A DNA stretch of 64,000 nucleotides. Source: Ascoidea rubescens DSM 1968 (lineage: Eukaryota; Ascomycota; Saccharomycetes; Ascoideales; Ascoideaceae). The stretch covers positions 2,740,694-2,804,693 of the forward strand of contig NW_017962913.1 of the NCBI RefSeq assembly GCF_001661345.1, read 5' to 3'. Position numbers and translations under genes: made by a program. Below are positions 1-9,358 of this stretch, in pieces. Under the pieces are notes generated by a model. It had not been told where the DNA came from, made no database searches, and saw only the letters and a program-made list of their open reading frames with translations. Position 1 is the first letter of the stretch. Each line of letters begins with the position of its first letter.

Positions 1-1538
1 AAAGAACCAAAACCTTGATGTTGAAACTTCTTTGGGTCTCTGCTGTGAACAGGAACAACAGAACCATAGACATGCAATTCTCTGATGATGGTTGAAGGTT
101 GTTCAGTGAATTCCTTTCTGTAAGTGTATTTCTTTGAAGCTTTTCTTAGCCTTAATAAACCAATCAAAATATCTTGCTTTGGATCTTCATAACTTATGAA
201 AGTTTCCCAACCACCATTTGCATAATAATCTCTTCTAATTAACTCTACTTGATCAGGCTGAACCTTATGATGGACCTCTTGGATTCCAACTTCTCTTGTT
301 CTAACATCACGACAATTAGTACCGAAATCCTTCATTCTAGCTAAAGCCAATTCTCTCAAATTACCATTTTCAACACCAGAAGAAACCAAAGGCATTGGAA
401 TATCTCTTTGAACTCTATAAATTCTTGTCCATGGAGGAACAAGAGCCAAAATTCTAGCGACTAAATCAATCAAGTCGTTTGCATTGTATGATTTATAAAG
501 TCCCTTTTTCCATAATTCATATAAACCAGTACCTCTAATAACTAAAGTTGGATATAATTTTAAACCATCAGTTCTGAAAGCAGGGTTTTCAAAATATTCT
601 TTGAATTGTTCTAAATCTCTTTCCATACCAACATTTGGTAAATCAGGCATCATATGAGAAACAATCTTATATCCAGCATCTTTGGCAACAGAAAAAGTGT
701 TACAAACGGATTTAACAGTATGGCCACGATTGGTATCTCTTGCAACATCTTCATATATTGATTGAACACCAATTTCCAAACGAGTACAGCCATAGTCTAA
801 CATATCATTAAGATGAGTTTCAGTACAATAGTCTGGTCTGGTCTCAATTGTTATACCAACGCATTTGATGGAAGACTGCTGAGAAAATTTGATTGATTCT
901 TTTAAATTTATTCCATTATAACCACTCAAGGCATTGTGTAAATTACATATAAACTCTTCTCTGTAGGCTTTATCAAGAGACATAAAGGTTCCACCCATGA
1001 CAATATATTCGACTTTATCAATAGTGTGACCTAACTGTCTTAATTGTTCGATTCTACCTCTTGCTTGTTCATAAGGATCGTATCTTGCCCTAATTGCTCT
1101 CATTGAAGTTGGTTCATACCCAGTATAAGATTGAGTGGAGTATTCAAAATCTGAATCTGGACCGCCGGGACAATAAACACATATATTACCAGTATAAGCA
1201 ATATGAGGACATCTATGTGGTTTACACATAACTGCAACCACAGCTATACCTGAAGCAGTTCTAACAGGTTTAGCCTTTAATTTTGGAATAAGATACTTTT
1301 TATATTGATCAGGTATTGAGGATATAATATCGGTCAATCTTGGTTGTCTTTTTAGTTTATACTTTTTCGAATACTTTATTATTAAGCCATTTAAATTGAT
1401 ATCCTTTGAGTCTTGTAATGAAGCTACTAATTCTAGAGATACCTCAGAACAAGTTTTCAAAAAACGTTCTTTTTCAGGCAACTGGTTTTTTGGTTTCGAT
1501 TTTATTCGAATTGTTTGTGTTTGCATAATAGTAGACAT
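1..1538 (-). CDS. ELP3: Elongator complex catalytic subunit Elp3 (3' end cut by window edge)
   Basis: Elp3 is the radical-SAM and acetyl-CoA-dependent subunit of Elongator, which starts the xcm5 modification of wobble uridine U34 in tRNA. Reading down from an ATG at 1536-1538 gives about 512 codons that align by eye along yeast Elp3. The iron-sulfur stretch [14 protein letters not shown] sits in a Cys-rich segment together with [27 protein letters not shown] belongs to the radical-SAM core, and [18 protein letters not shown] follows. The acetyltransferase domain is entered near the edge (KFQHQGFGS). The last 40 or so residues of the usual 557 lie outside the window. No internal stop or intron is seen. 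The N-terminus is shorter and less basic than in S. cerevisiae. Family assignment is secure; completeness cannot be judged. Confidence 0.97.
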   Translation of the reverse strand, partial: MSTIMQTQTIRIKSKPKNQLPEKERFLKTCSEVSLELVASLQDSKDINLNGLIIKYSKKYKLKRQPRLTDIISSIPDQYKKYLIPKLKAKPVRTASGIAVVAVMCKPHRCPHIAYTGNICVYCPGGPDSDFEYSTQSYTGYEPTSMRAIRARYDPYEQARGRIEQLRQLGHTIDKVEYIVMGGTFMSLDKAYREEFICNLHNALSGYNGINLKESIKFSQQSSIKCVGITIETRPDYCTETHLNDMLDYGCTRLEIGVQSIYEDVARDTNRGHTVKSVCNTFSVAKDAGYKIVSHMMPDLPNVGMERDLEQFKEYFENPAFRTDGLKLYPTLVIRGTGLYELWKKGLYKSYNANDLIDLVARILALVPPWTRIYRVQRDIPMPLVSSGVENGNLRELALARMKDFGTNCRDVRTREVGIQEVHHKVQPDQVELIRRDYYANGGWETFISYEDPKQDILIGLLRLRKASKKYTYRKEFTEQPSTIIRELHVYGSVVPVHSRDPKKFQHQGFGS

Positions 1539-1852
1539 TGTGAAATAAACAAATAGATAAGAGAAAAAAAAGTCTGTAAGCGATTTTGATTTCAATCTAT
1601 TCAAGTTATAATATAGTTTAAAGAAATGATGATAAGAATTATTAGTCAAAATGGGCCTAAAACGAATTTTTTTTTTATTTTTTTTTTCATGTCAAAAAAA
1701 ATAAATCCATGGAGGTGGAACATTTCTCATGCAAGCCATGCGCATGCATGCGTCACCCAATGAGATGGAACTAATTTGTCACTTTGATTGGCGAATTGCC
1801 AATATGATGTTTTTTGAATTATATAGATAAAAGAATATATATTGTGGGATAT
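1539..1852. promoter_or_regulatory. Spacer: ELP3 promoter and GCV3 3' end
   Basis: No gene is seen in these 314 bases. They hold a cluster of CATGC units (GCGCATGCATGCGTC near 1740-1753). They also hold inverted CCAAT-type boxes, ATTGGC at 1787-1792 and GCCAAT at 1798-1803, about 250 bases upstream of the ELP3 start, a possible HAP-complex element. T-rich tracts near 1668-1688 probably serve ELP3 transcription. Confidence 0.5.
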
Positions 1853-2476
1853 TTAGTGTTCTTCGTTTTCAAGGAAGTTTTTGTATGCTTCTTCAGTCAT
1901 TAATTCTGTGTCTTTTTGGGTACCTTCTAAATCTACTAGGTCAACTTTTACTAACCAACCATCACCCATTGCATCAGTGGATACTGGAGAAGGATCATCT
2001 TCAAGTGGTGAATTCACATCAACAACGTTACCATTAACTGGGAAATAGACATCATTAGCAGATTTGACACTTTCAACAGAACCAAGAACCTCTCCTTTAA
2101 CGGCATCAGTGTCTATTGATGGAAGTTCAACAAAGGTAATATCACCAACAGCGTGAGAAGCATGTTTTGTAATACCAATAAAAGAAGTTCCATCAGGATG
2201 GAAAGCAACCCATTCATGTTCAGGAGTGAATCTTAAAGTAACAGGACCATCTGAATAGGTGAAAGGTAACGATGATTTATTTAAAACATTAAGGGATGAG
2301 TCAGATGAGTTGAATCTTTTTGAGATTGAAAATGAGTTGTAATTAAAATTGTTGAAATTATTAGAATTAATTGAAGATTTTAAAAAAAATTGGGATGGTT
2401 TAACAAAGGATTGGTTTTTTAATAATGGAGAAAAAGTATTTCTTTGAATTGAACGACCAACGGCAGAAGATATCAT
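1853..2476 (-). CDS. GCV3: Glycine cleavage system H protein, mitochondrial
   Basis: The H protein carries a lipoyl arm that shuttles the aminomethyl group between the P, T and L proteins of the mitochondrial glycine decarboxylase complex. In yeast it is also needed for lipoylation of other enzymes. The start is the ATG at 2474-2476; the frame runs a little further upstream but only through a TTG. The N-terminal 45 or so residues are rich in Ser, Asn and Arg and lack a run of acids, as expected of a matrix presequence. The mature part begins around LRFTPEHEWVAFHPDG, and the lipoyl-lysine motif is GSVESVKSANDVYFP. The length, about 207 residues, is normal for a fungal H protein with presequence. 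The upstream region carries Gcn4-type sites, fitting amino-acid control. Confidence 0.96.
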   Translation of the reverse strand: MISSAVGRSIQRNTFSPLLKNQSFVKPSQFFLKSSINSNNFNNFNYNSFSISKRFNSSDSSLNVLNKSSLPFTYSDGPVTLRFTPEHEWVAFHPDGTSFIGITKHASHAVGDITFVELPSIDTDAVKGEVLGSVESVKSANDVYFPVNGNVVDVNSPLEDDPSPVSTDAMGDGWLVKVDLVDLEGTQKDTELMTEEAYKNFLENEEH

Positions 2477-2781
2477 TTTTGAATGCTGCAAATATCTAGT
2501 AGAAGTTTATAAGAGTTTATAAGAGGATGAAGAAAAAGAAAGAAGAAAAATTTCTTTGCAGATTAAGAGAATAATAATAATAATAAATAATGCAAATCAC
2601 GAACTGACAATTTCTCAATTGCAAAGGAAAAAACAAATAATCGAAAGAATCTGATGTTGGTGTATCGAATTTTGAATTTTGATGTTAGGGATTTCTCTCC
2701 AATGAGTGAGATGATAAGAAACGACAAAACGTTACTCTGGCCCGATTTTGGGAGTTCCGAGTCATTTTGCTGAATCAGCAC

Positions 2782-2789
2782 TGAGTCAT
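2782..2789 (+). promoter_or_regulatory. Gcn4/AP-1-type site TGAGTCAT upstream of GCV3
   Basis: A perfect TGAGTCA core lies about 310 bases upstream of the GCV3 start. A one-mismatch copy, CGAGTCAT, lies 24 bases closer to the gene. Glycine cleavage genes respond to amino-acid control in other yeasts, so the site is plausible, but occupancy cannot be seen in sequence. Confidence 0.5.
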
Positions 2790-3160
2790 CAACCGGTCGA
2801 TGGGATGTGTTCGAGCACGTATATGCCGTTTACGGGATTTGCGGGATTAAACGGATTGATATTACGTATATTGCATGCTTTCGAAATGATTTTTTACGGT
2901 TGACGAACCGTCGACTGGTTTTTAACTTTAAGATGTTTAGTCGTGGGAATTTTGCATTAAAAACCAGAGAGAATTCAGGCAAGAAGAGAGAGTTGGTGTG
3001 AGCTATGACATTTCATTTGTTTAATAAATGGAATGATGATGATTATTGACCTGGTGTTATTATGATTCTTGTCACTGATATTATTGCAAGCATTGGCATT
3101 TAAGAGTCTAATCAAATCAGCAGTAGAGTAAAAAAACCAGTAAAATGGTAAAATAGTAAG

Positions 3161-3236
3161 ATAAAATATAAAATATAAAATATAAAATATAAAATAATAA
3201 AATAATAAAATAATAAAATAATAAAATAATAAAATA
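3161..3236. repeat. AT-rich simple repeats
   Basis: A run of AAAATAT units passes directly into a run of AAAATAAT units. It lies in the spacer between GCV3 and TOS1. Open frames over it encode only Phe/Tyr/Ile repeats and are not taken as genes. Confidence 0.85.
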
Positions 3237-3663
3237 ATTTTAAGTTATTTATTGGGTGTAAGAATTCAAAAACAGAATAGAGCGGATTGAAATAGAACAA
3301 GTTTGATGAAAGTAAATCAAAGTAGATTGTTTAATTTATTCATTATCATTTAGTAAAAGTTTTTAAACCAAAAGATACAACATTATTTATAAAAAATATC
3401 GAAAAGTACACAAATAATTTATAGTAACAAGACAAGACAAAAAAAACTAATCAAAAAAAGAATTAATTTGGAATTAAATTAATTTAAAAAAAATTAAAAA
3501 ATTAAAAAAAAGAATTGTAGTAATAGTAATAGTAAAACGTAGAGTAAGATAAACTAGTTTTAATAATTGAGTGTAAAATTATTTCAAGAGAATAGCAAAT
3601 TATAAAAAGAAAAAAAAGAAAACTTTTATTCTTTTAACAAAAACAATTCGAAGAGAACTCAGA

Positions 3664-5097
3664 TTAAACTAAAACAGCACTGGAAGACGATTCTGACAAC
3701 CAACCGTTAACAGTTGATTCATCTAAACTAGAAGAGAAATCGAAATCATCAACTTTAACAATAGAGATAGAAGAGCCACTTAAAACCGCCACAGCTTTCA
3801 TTGAAGAGGAGGTTGGTCTTTTGAAGAAATCAGAAGAACCACCACCACCGGAAGAAGTACCATCACTGCCTTGACCAGTGTGAAGATGAGAGATTAATTT
3901 ATCAGAACCAGAAGAGAGGATTTCAAACAAATCCAATTCACCACAACCAGTTGACCAACAAGAACACGAAGACGAACCATATTGTAAAGTTCTTGGGATT
4001 TTAGCGTTTAATAACCAAATAGCAGGCATATCATAATTACTGTCAGAAGCTGAACCAGAATCAGTTGGCATTGTAAATTCAAAAGCAAAAATTTTGTTGG
4101 AGCCACCAAAGCCGTGGTAAGCAGGAATACCAGATCTGTAGTAACCACAATCACCAGAAGCAGAAGAGCTGCCACATTTTGAACCAGAGTAGATGATGTA
4201 TTCAACATCAGAGCCAATAGTGACTTCCTTTAAAACTTGAGATGAGGATGAGGCATCTTGACCATTAGCAGCACAGAAGGATAAGGAGTTACCAAAACAA
4301 GAAGACCAGGTACCCGAATCCGTAACACCACCTAAGTTGTTTAAGAAAACAAGATTTTGAGCAGAACCTGGAGTATAATAAGAAGATCTAGACCAAGATC
4401 CTCCAACAGTGGATTTTGAGGATCCTGCTAAAGATGAGGATAATGCAGAAACGGAAGCTGAAGCCGAAGCTGAAGAAGCAGAAGCGGAAACGGAAGCAGA
4501 GGATAATGAAGAGGTAAAAGAAGAATAACCTTCTTCATCCAAGGTGGTATAGAAAGTGGAGGTCCAAGTTTCAGTAGAGGAAACATAGTCAGATTCATCA
4601 AGACTTTGAACAACTTCAGTTGGGGCTGAGCTATCAACATCAGTTACAGTAACAGTGTTACCATTGGTGTCGACATAAATAGTTTCAGCAAAGAAGACAG
4701 TTGTTGTTCTTGGAGATGCAGCTCTCTTGTGGACATGGTGTCTGTGGTGAGCCTTTGGAACTGGGTCGGCATCTCTTTTAACTTTTTTGTAAGATGAGGC
4801 AGGATAGTAGACAGCGAATTGAGACAATTTGAGTGGGCCTCTGAAGTGAACACTTAATTCTTCATTTAATGGAGACAAGTCACTGGAAAATGAAACACTG
4901 GATTGAGAACATTCACAGGAAGATTCGTCCATATTTGTAACATCCTTGTAGGTACCAGAATAACCAACACCTGAATAAAGAATGGCAGAGGCTTCATCAC
5001 AGTAGTAATTTCCACTAACTTGAGAGCATGCAGCTGAAGCTTTCAAAGAATTCAATAGAGCTAAGGAAGCGATAACAAAACTATTTTTGAAAATCAT
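3664..5097 (-). CDS. TOS1: Tos1-family secreted cell-wall protein
   Basis: This matches the Tos1/YJL171C family of fungal cell-wall proteins, which have a TOS1 N-terminal glycine-rich domain and a TOS1 C-terminal glucanase-like domain. Residues 1-22 form a signal peptide ending near ASA. The N-terminal Cys-rich domain spans about 23-105. Basic clusters at KKVKR and HKR near 105-130 look like Kex2 sites. A Ser/Thr/Ala-rich linker runs from about 160 to 235. The C-terminal domain carries GIPAYHGFGGSNKIFAFEF, MPAIWLLNAKIPRTLQYG and the CSCWSTGCGELDLFEIL segment. Length 477 fits the family. No C-terminal GPI signal is seen, so wall attachment would be by another route. Start ATG at 5095-5097. Enzyme activity is inferred from the family only. 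Confidence 0.9.
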   Translation of the reverse strand: MIFKNSFVIASLALLNSLKASAACSQVSGNYYCDEASAILYSGVGYSGTYKDVTNMDESSCECSQSSVSFSSDLSPLNEELSVHFRGPLKLSQFAVYYPASSYKKVKRDADPVPKAHHRHHVHKRAASPRTTTVFFAETIYVDTNGNTVTVTDVDSSAPTEVVQSLDESDYVSSTETWTSTFYTTLDEEGYSSFTSSLSSASVSASASSASASASVSALSSSLAGSSKSTVGGSWSRSSYYTPGSAQNLVFLNNLGGVTDSGTWSSCFGNSLSFCAANGQDASSSSQVLKEVTIGSDVEYIIYSGSKCGSSSASGDCGYYRSGIPAYHGFGGSNKIFAFEFTMPTDSGSASDSNYDMPAIWLLNAKIPRTLQYGSSSCSCWSTGCGELDLFEILSSGSDKLISHLHTGQGSDGTSSGGGGSSDFFKRPTSSSMKAVAVLSGSSISIVKVDDFDFSSSLDESTVNGWLSESSSSAVLV

Positions 5098-6613
5098 TTT
5101 TATCGTTGAAATGAATTGGTATTTTTCTAGTTTAATTTAGTTTAATGTAATTTAGTTATATTCTAATTTTAGATTTCTATATTTCTTTATAGGTAATAAT
5201 ATTGTTTTCAGCGAAATTGGAAAGATTATTGGAACAAAGACAACTGAGCTTTATGGATATAATCAGAACTATTTATATGATCAAAAGGAATGAAATGATT
5301 ATATGGAAGAGGTATCTAACTTCAGTTTCAGATGTGTTTCTGAAGTAAATAAAATGATAAATATTTAATTTAAGAGTAGATATTTTTGAATAATCGGCGC
5401 AATCAATACAAAATAAATGAGTGGATGATATATAAGTACTTGTGGGAAGAGATAAAGCTGGAACAAATATAAAGGAATGAATATTTGATATAATCTTCAG
5501 AGGACACAAGTATATTGCTAACTCAGAAAACAAAAGAATGAATAAGACAGATATAGAAGCAGATTTGCAAAATATTGAAAGATAGAAAGAAAAAAAAAAG
5601 AGATGATGGGAAATGAAAAAAATGAAAAATTGTATTTCTTTTATAAAAAGCCATAAAAGCAGAAAATGGAGGTTAAGCCCATTTTGGTTTCTGCTTCTGA
5701 AACAGTCTAGGCCCAGTTTCGTTCTCCTGCCTCTTCGGGGCCTCCTGCCCGATCTGACTCGACCGCCGCTCAGTTCCGGCCTGTTTGAGTCCAATATGCC
5801 GTCCCGAAAGGGCAGTTCAAGCGTGTTTCGCCACCACAGCTCGCATAGTACGCACACAGCTGCAGACGGCGGTCTTAGCAAGTGTGACTGCTTGGCTGTT
5901 TGCACCGCGTCAGCAGGCCCGCCGCGCTGGCTTGGAGTGGGCTTGCGTCACCGATGCAGATCTGCGTCTGAGCGCGGCGCCGTCCGTGACCAGAAGTGTG
6001 GTAACTTAGGGCTGCGGCAGGGCTTTTTCCAAGGCTTTGAGGAGTCGCTGGAGCCTTGAAGAAGCCTTGAGGAAGCTTTGAAGTTGGTGTTTTTGAAGAA
6101 TTTGGTGTTTGTGGTGTCAGAATATGTAATATGGGTGGTGTATGGTGTATGTAGGATGGCTGGTGCAGAAGCAGAAACAGAGATTGCTTCAAAGCAGGAT
6201 CACAGAAAGATCAGAAACTGCAAACGGATTAGAGGGAGAGGAACTTTAATGAACTTAGATATTTACACAAAAAACAGATTAAAAAGAAAAAAAAGTGATC
6301 TTCATTTGACAACAGAAAATAAGGTGACGAGTAAAAAGTAATGGGTTGAAAAATAAAAAAAATGTCCCGAATTTCTTTTTGATGGTTATATATTCTTCTG
6401 GTTTGTTTTCTTTTTTGTTTTTTTTTGTTTTTTGTTTTTTTTTCTTTTTTGGAGTGTTTTTCCCTTTTTTTTGGTTTTTTTGGTTTTTCTTTTAGCAAAT
6501 AATTGGTAAACTTTTTTTATCCCAATTTCATAATCCTCTATCGTTTTCCCAGCAATAATCCCAAAGCATTTCAATCAACTTAAAATCATTTTAAATTATC
6601 CTAAAACGTTTCA
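5098..6613. promoter_or_regulatory. Long TOS1 upstream region with a GC-rich island
   Basis: No gene is supported here. The first 550 bases are AT-rich. From about 5700 to 6060 the base composition changes to a GC-rich island (cggggcctcctgcccg and similar). The remainder is AT-rich and merges into the 3' flank of the phosphatase gene. Open frames across the island (for example 5613-6059 on plus and 5875-6192 on minus) have no recognisable domain and are probably a by-product of fewer stop codons in GC-rich DNA. Confidence 0.5.
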
Positions 6614-6722
6614 TCATTTTGACCCTTCCACCAATGTAATCGAACTGCTGATCTCTTCTCTATCATTTTTTTCATTATACTTTAAACCTGCTTCAATTGA
6701 AAGCGAACTTCCATTCAACGTA

Positions 6723-6754
<32 letters not shown>

Positions 6755-9358
6755 GTTGTTGTTGTTGTTGTTATTTGAGTTTATATTAGTTGGATTGATG
6801 TTATTTAAATTAATGTTATTTGAATTATCATTATCACCAAAATTCTGTCTATTGAAATTAATTTCGCCATTTAAACTATTTTCAGTATTTGAACTAAGAT
6901 GATTTAAACTGTTATTGTTATTAATATAATTATTGCTGTTCATATAATTATTATAATTGTAATTGTAATTATAATTCACTTCGGCCTCTTTTCTCTCCTT
7001 TTTTCCTGTCTTTAACATTTGTTTCAATGCCCCTGAATCTAATGGATCTAATAGTTCAAAACTACACAACAATTCTTCATTCACACTCATTACTGCTCCC
7101 CAATTATCAAACTCCCCACAATAATTCGGTGCACTGAAAACTGTTACCAATGTCCTGTCATTAAAAAATTCATATCCATCTTCAACAACCATATGAGCTC
7201 GACATACTAAATCAAAATTGAATTTACCCAAAAATTTATTTATTGCAATCTTTGAAAAACAGTACGAGACTCCTCGTTCATTGTCTTCCCAATCATTGGT
7301 GTTTGTATCTGATGGATCTGACCATAGCAAATCACTTAACAATCCAAAATCCGGCACATCTGTTGGTCTTGAAATATTTCGAATCTCATTTAATGAATTT
7401 AACGATGGTGATAATCCGCCATGAACACAAAAAATCTTATTAGCAACAATTGCTGCAATCGGTAATGTGTTGAAAGTATCAATAAAGATTTTCCATGTTT
7501 TGATATTGCATCTTCTTTTACATTCATCAAAAAAACCGTAAACTCTTGTAACATTTGCGCATTCATGATTGCCCCTTAATAAAAAAAAGTTTTCTGGATA
7601 TTTGATCTTGTAGCATAATAATAGTAAAATAGTTTCCAAACTTTGTTTCCCTCTATCGACGTAATCACCCAAAAATAAATAGTTTGAAGCTGGAGGAAAC
7701 CCACATTTAGTGAAAATTCGAATTAAATCGCCATATTGACCATGAACGTCACCTACTATTTTAACTGGAGAGCTTAATTCTAACAAAGTTGGTTGATTTA
7801 AAAAAATTTCACGAACAGTTGAACAAATTATTTGGATTTCAAAATTTTTTAAGCATATGCTTTTATTTTTTTTAGCTGAGTAGCCAGCATCTAGGAGTCT
7901 TTGTATTAAATCTTCCACATTCAAAGTTTTGATTGAATTACTTGATTTTTTGCTTTTACCAGATATGTGTGTGATTATTTGACTACTTGAAGGGGTTGAT
8001 ATTGAGGAGAATGATGGTCTTGATAGTAGTATAGCTCTTGAAGATTCATTGCTATTGTTGATAGTGGCTTTGTTGGCGTTGTTGGAGATATTGTTGACGG
8101 TATTGTTATTGTTTTCGTTATTGTTATTATTGTTATTATTGTTATTATTGATATCGAAATTGTTGTCGTTATTGCTATCGTTGTCGTTATCAAGTTTATC
8201 GGGTAAATTATTATCATTAGTATTTTGCTCATTATTTGGATTTATGGTATTAATGTTATTATTGGTTTGATTATTTGTATTAATTTTAATATTGAGATCG
8301 TCGTTATTTTTAGAAACAATGGGTTCTTCTTTATAATTTGATCTACTATTAAAAGAGGAGACTAAGTAATCGTCTATTGAGTCTTTATTTTGGATGTTTG
8401 AGTTTGTGGTAATTGAGTTTGATCTTGATTTTGATCTTGATCTTGATCTCGGTTTTAATTTTGAAGATTTAGAAGATTTAGAAGATTTAGAAGAAGTGGA
8501 GTATGATCTTGGTTTTGATCTTGATTTTGATTTTAATTTTGATTTTAAAGATGAGTCTACATTTGGATTCAAGTGAGTGTTTGAAAGGGAATGAGATAGT
8601 GAATTTACGATTTGAGTATCGTTGGAAGTATCGATAATGCTGTTTGTATTATTTGAGCTGGTGGTTGAATTATTTGAAATATTAGAGATAGTAGAAATGT
8701 TATTTGTTGATAGTATGGGATTGATTTTATTTGTTGGTAAGTTGTTGGTGAGAAAAGTGGAGGAATCGTTATTAGTCAAAATTGGTTTATTTGGTTCTAG
8801 TTGGACCATTGATGGAGGGAGGATATCGTTATTTATATTTATAACGTTATTGTTGATGTTGTGGTTGTAGTTATGAGTATAGTTGTGGTGGTTGTGATTG
8901 GTGTTATTGCTATGATTGGTGTAATTGGTGTTGTTGTTGTTGTTGTTATTATTATTATTATTATTAATGGTACTGGTATTGAAATCATTAGCGTTGGGGT
9001 CTATTATGTTGAGATTGTTATTTGAGAGGTTAAGTGTGTCATTGATTAGATGGTTATTTGGGTTTTTATTTGGGATATTATTTGAGAATGAAGAGATGGA
9101 ATGGTTATCGAAGGAATAAAAGGAAGAAGCAGATTTTGTCGATTTGACTGATTTTGGGATGGAGTTGGGTATTGATTTTATTGATTTTGCTGATTTTGCT
9201 GATTTAGATGATTTTGCTGATTTGTTTGATTTAGTTGATTTTGTCGATTTCAGAGAAAGAATTGATCTGGAGGATTTAACAGAGGTGGAAGTATCAGCTC
9301 GAATAAAATTATTTGGATTGGGAATCAAATCAGATTGCTTTGAAGAGGTATTACCCAT
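6614..9358 (-). CDS. PPZ1: PPZ-type serine/threonine protein phosphatase
   Basis: A type-1-related phosphatase of the fungal Ppz family, which controls K+/Na+ homeostasis and cell-wall integrity and is inhibited by Hal3. The protein starts MGNTSSKQS, a good N-myristoylation signal (Gly2). Residues to about 490 are low complexity, with KSTKS and RSRSKS runs and poly-Asn. The catalytic domain (about 490-785) has GDVHGQYGD near 535, [27 protein letters not shown] and [11 protein letters not shown], so the metal-binding and catalytic motifs look intact. The oddity is an Asn-rich tail of about 130 residues after the catalytic core; S. cerevisiae Ppz1 ends soon after the core, from memory. Start ATG at 9356-9358. 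PPZ1 versus PPZ2 cannot be told, and a single-copy orthologue of both is likely. Confidence 0.93.

Larger units (their letters stand above)
2477..3663. promoter_or_regulatory. GCV3 promoter region and TOS1 3' flank
   Basis: No convincing gene is seen in this 1.2 kb. The GCV3-proximal part has TGAGTCAT at 2782-2789, a good Gcn4/AP-1 site, and CGAGTCAT at 2758-2765. Between them lies the near-palindrome TGCTGAATCAGCA at 2768-2780. Two inverted repeats follow: CCGTTTA 2826-2832 with TAAACGG 2848-2854, and ACGGTT 2896-2901 with AACCGT 2906-2911. These resemble zinc-cluster binding sites. Beyond about 3100 the sequence is AT-rich and is probably TOS1 termination sequence. Confidence 0.55.

Noticed and set aside
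2477-2491. Longer start for GCV3 five codons upstream
   Set aside because: The upstream codon is TTG; the ATG at 2474-2476 is preferred.
5613-6192. Several overlapping open frames on both strands in the GC-rich island near 5.6-6.2 kb
   Set aside because: They overlap each other, show no domain, and coincide with GC-rich DNA where stops are rare; treated as promoter sequence.
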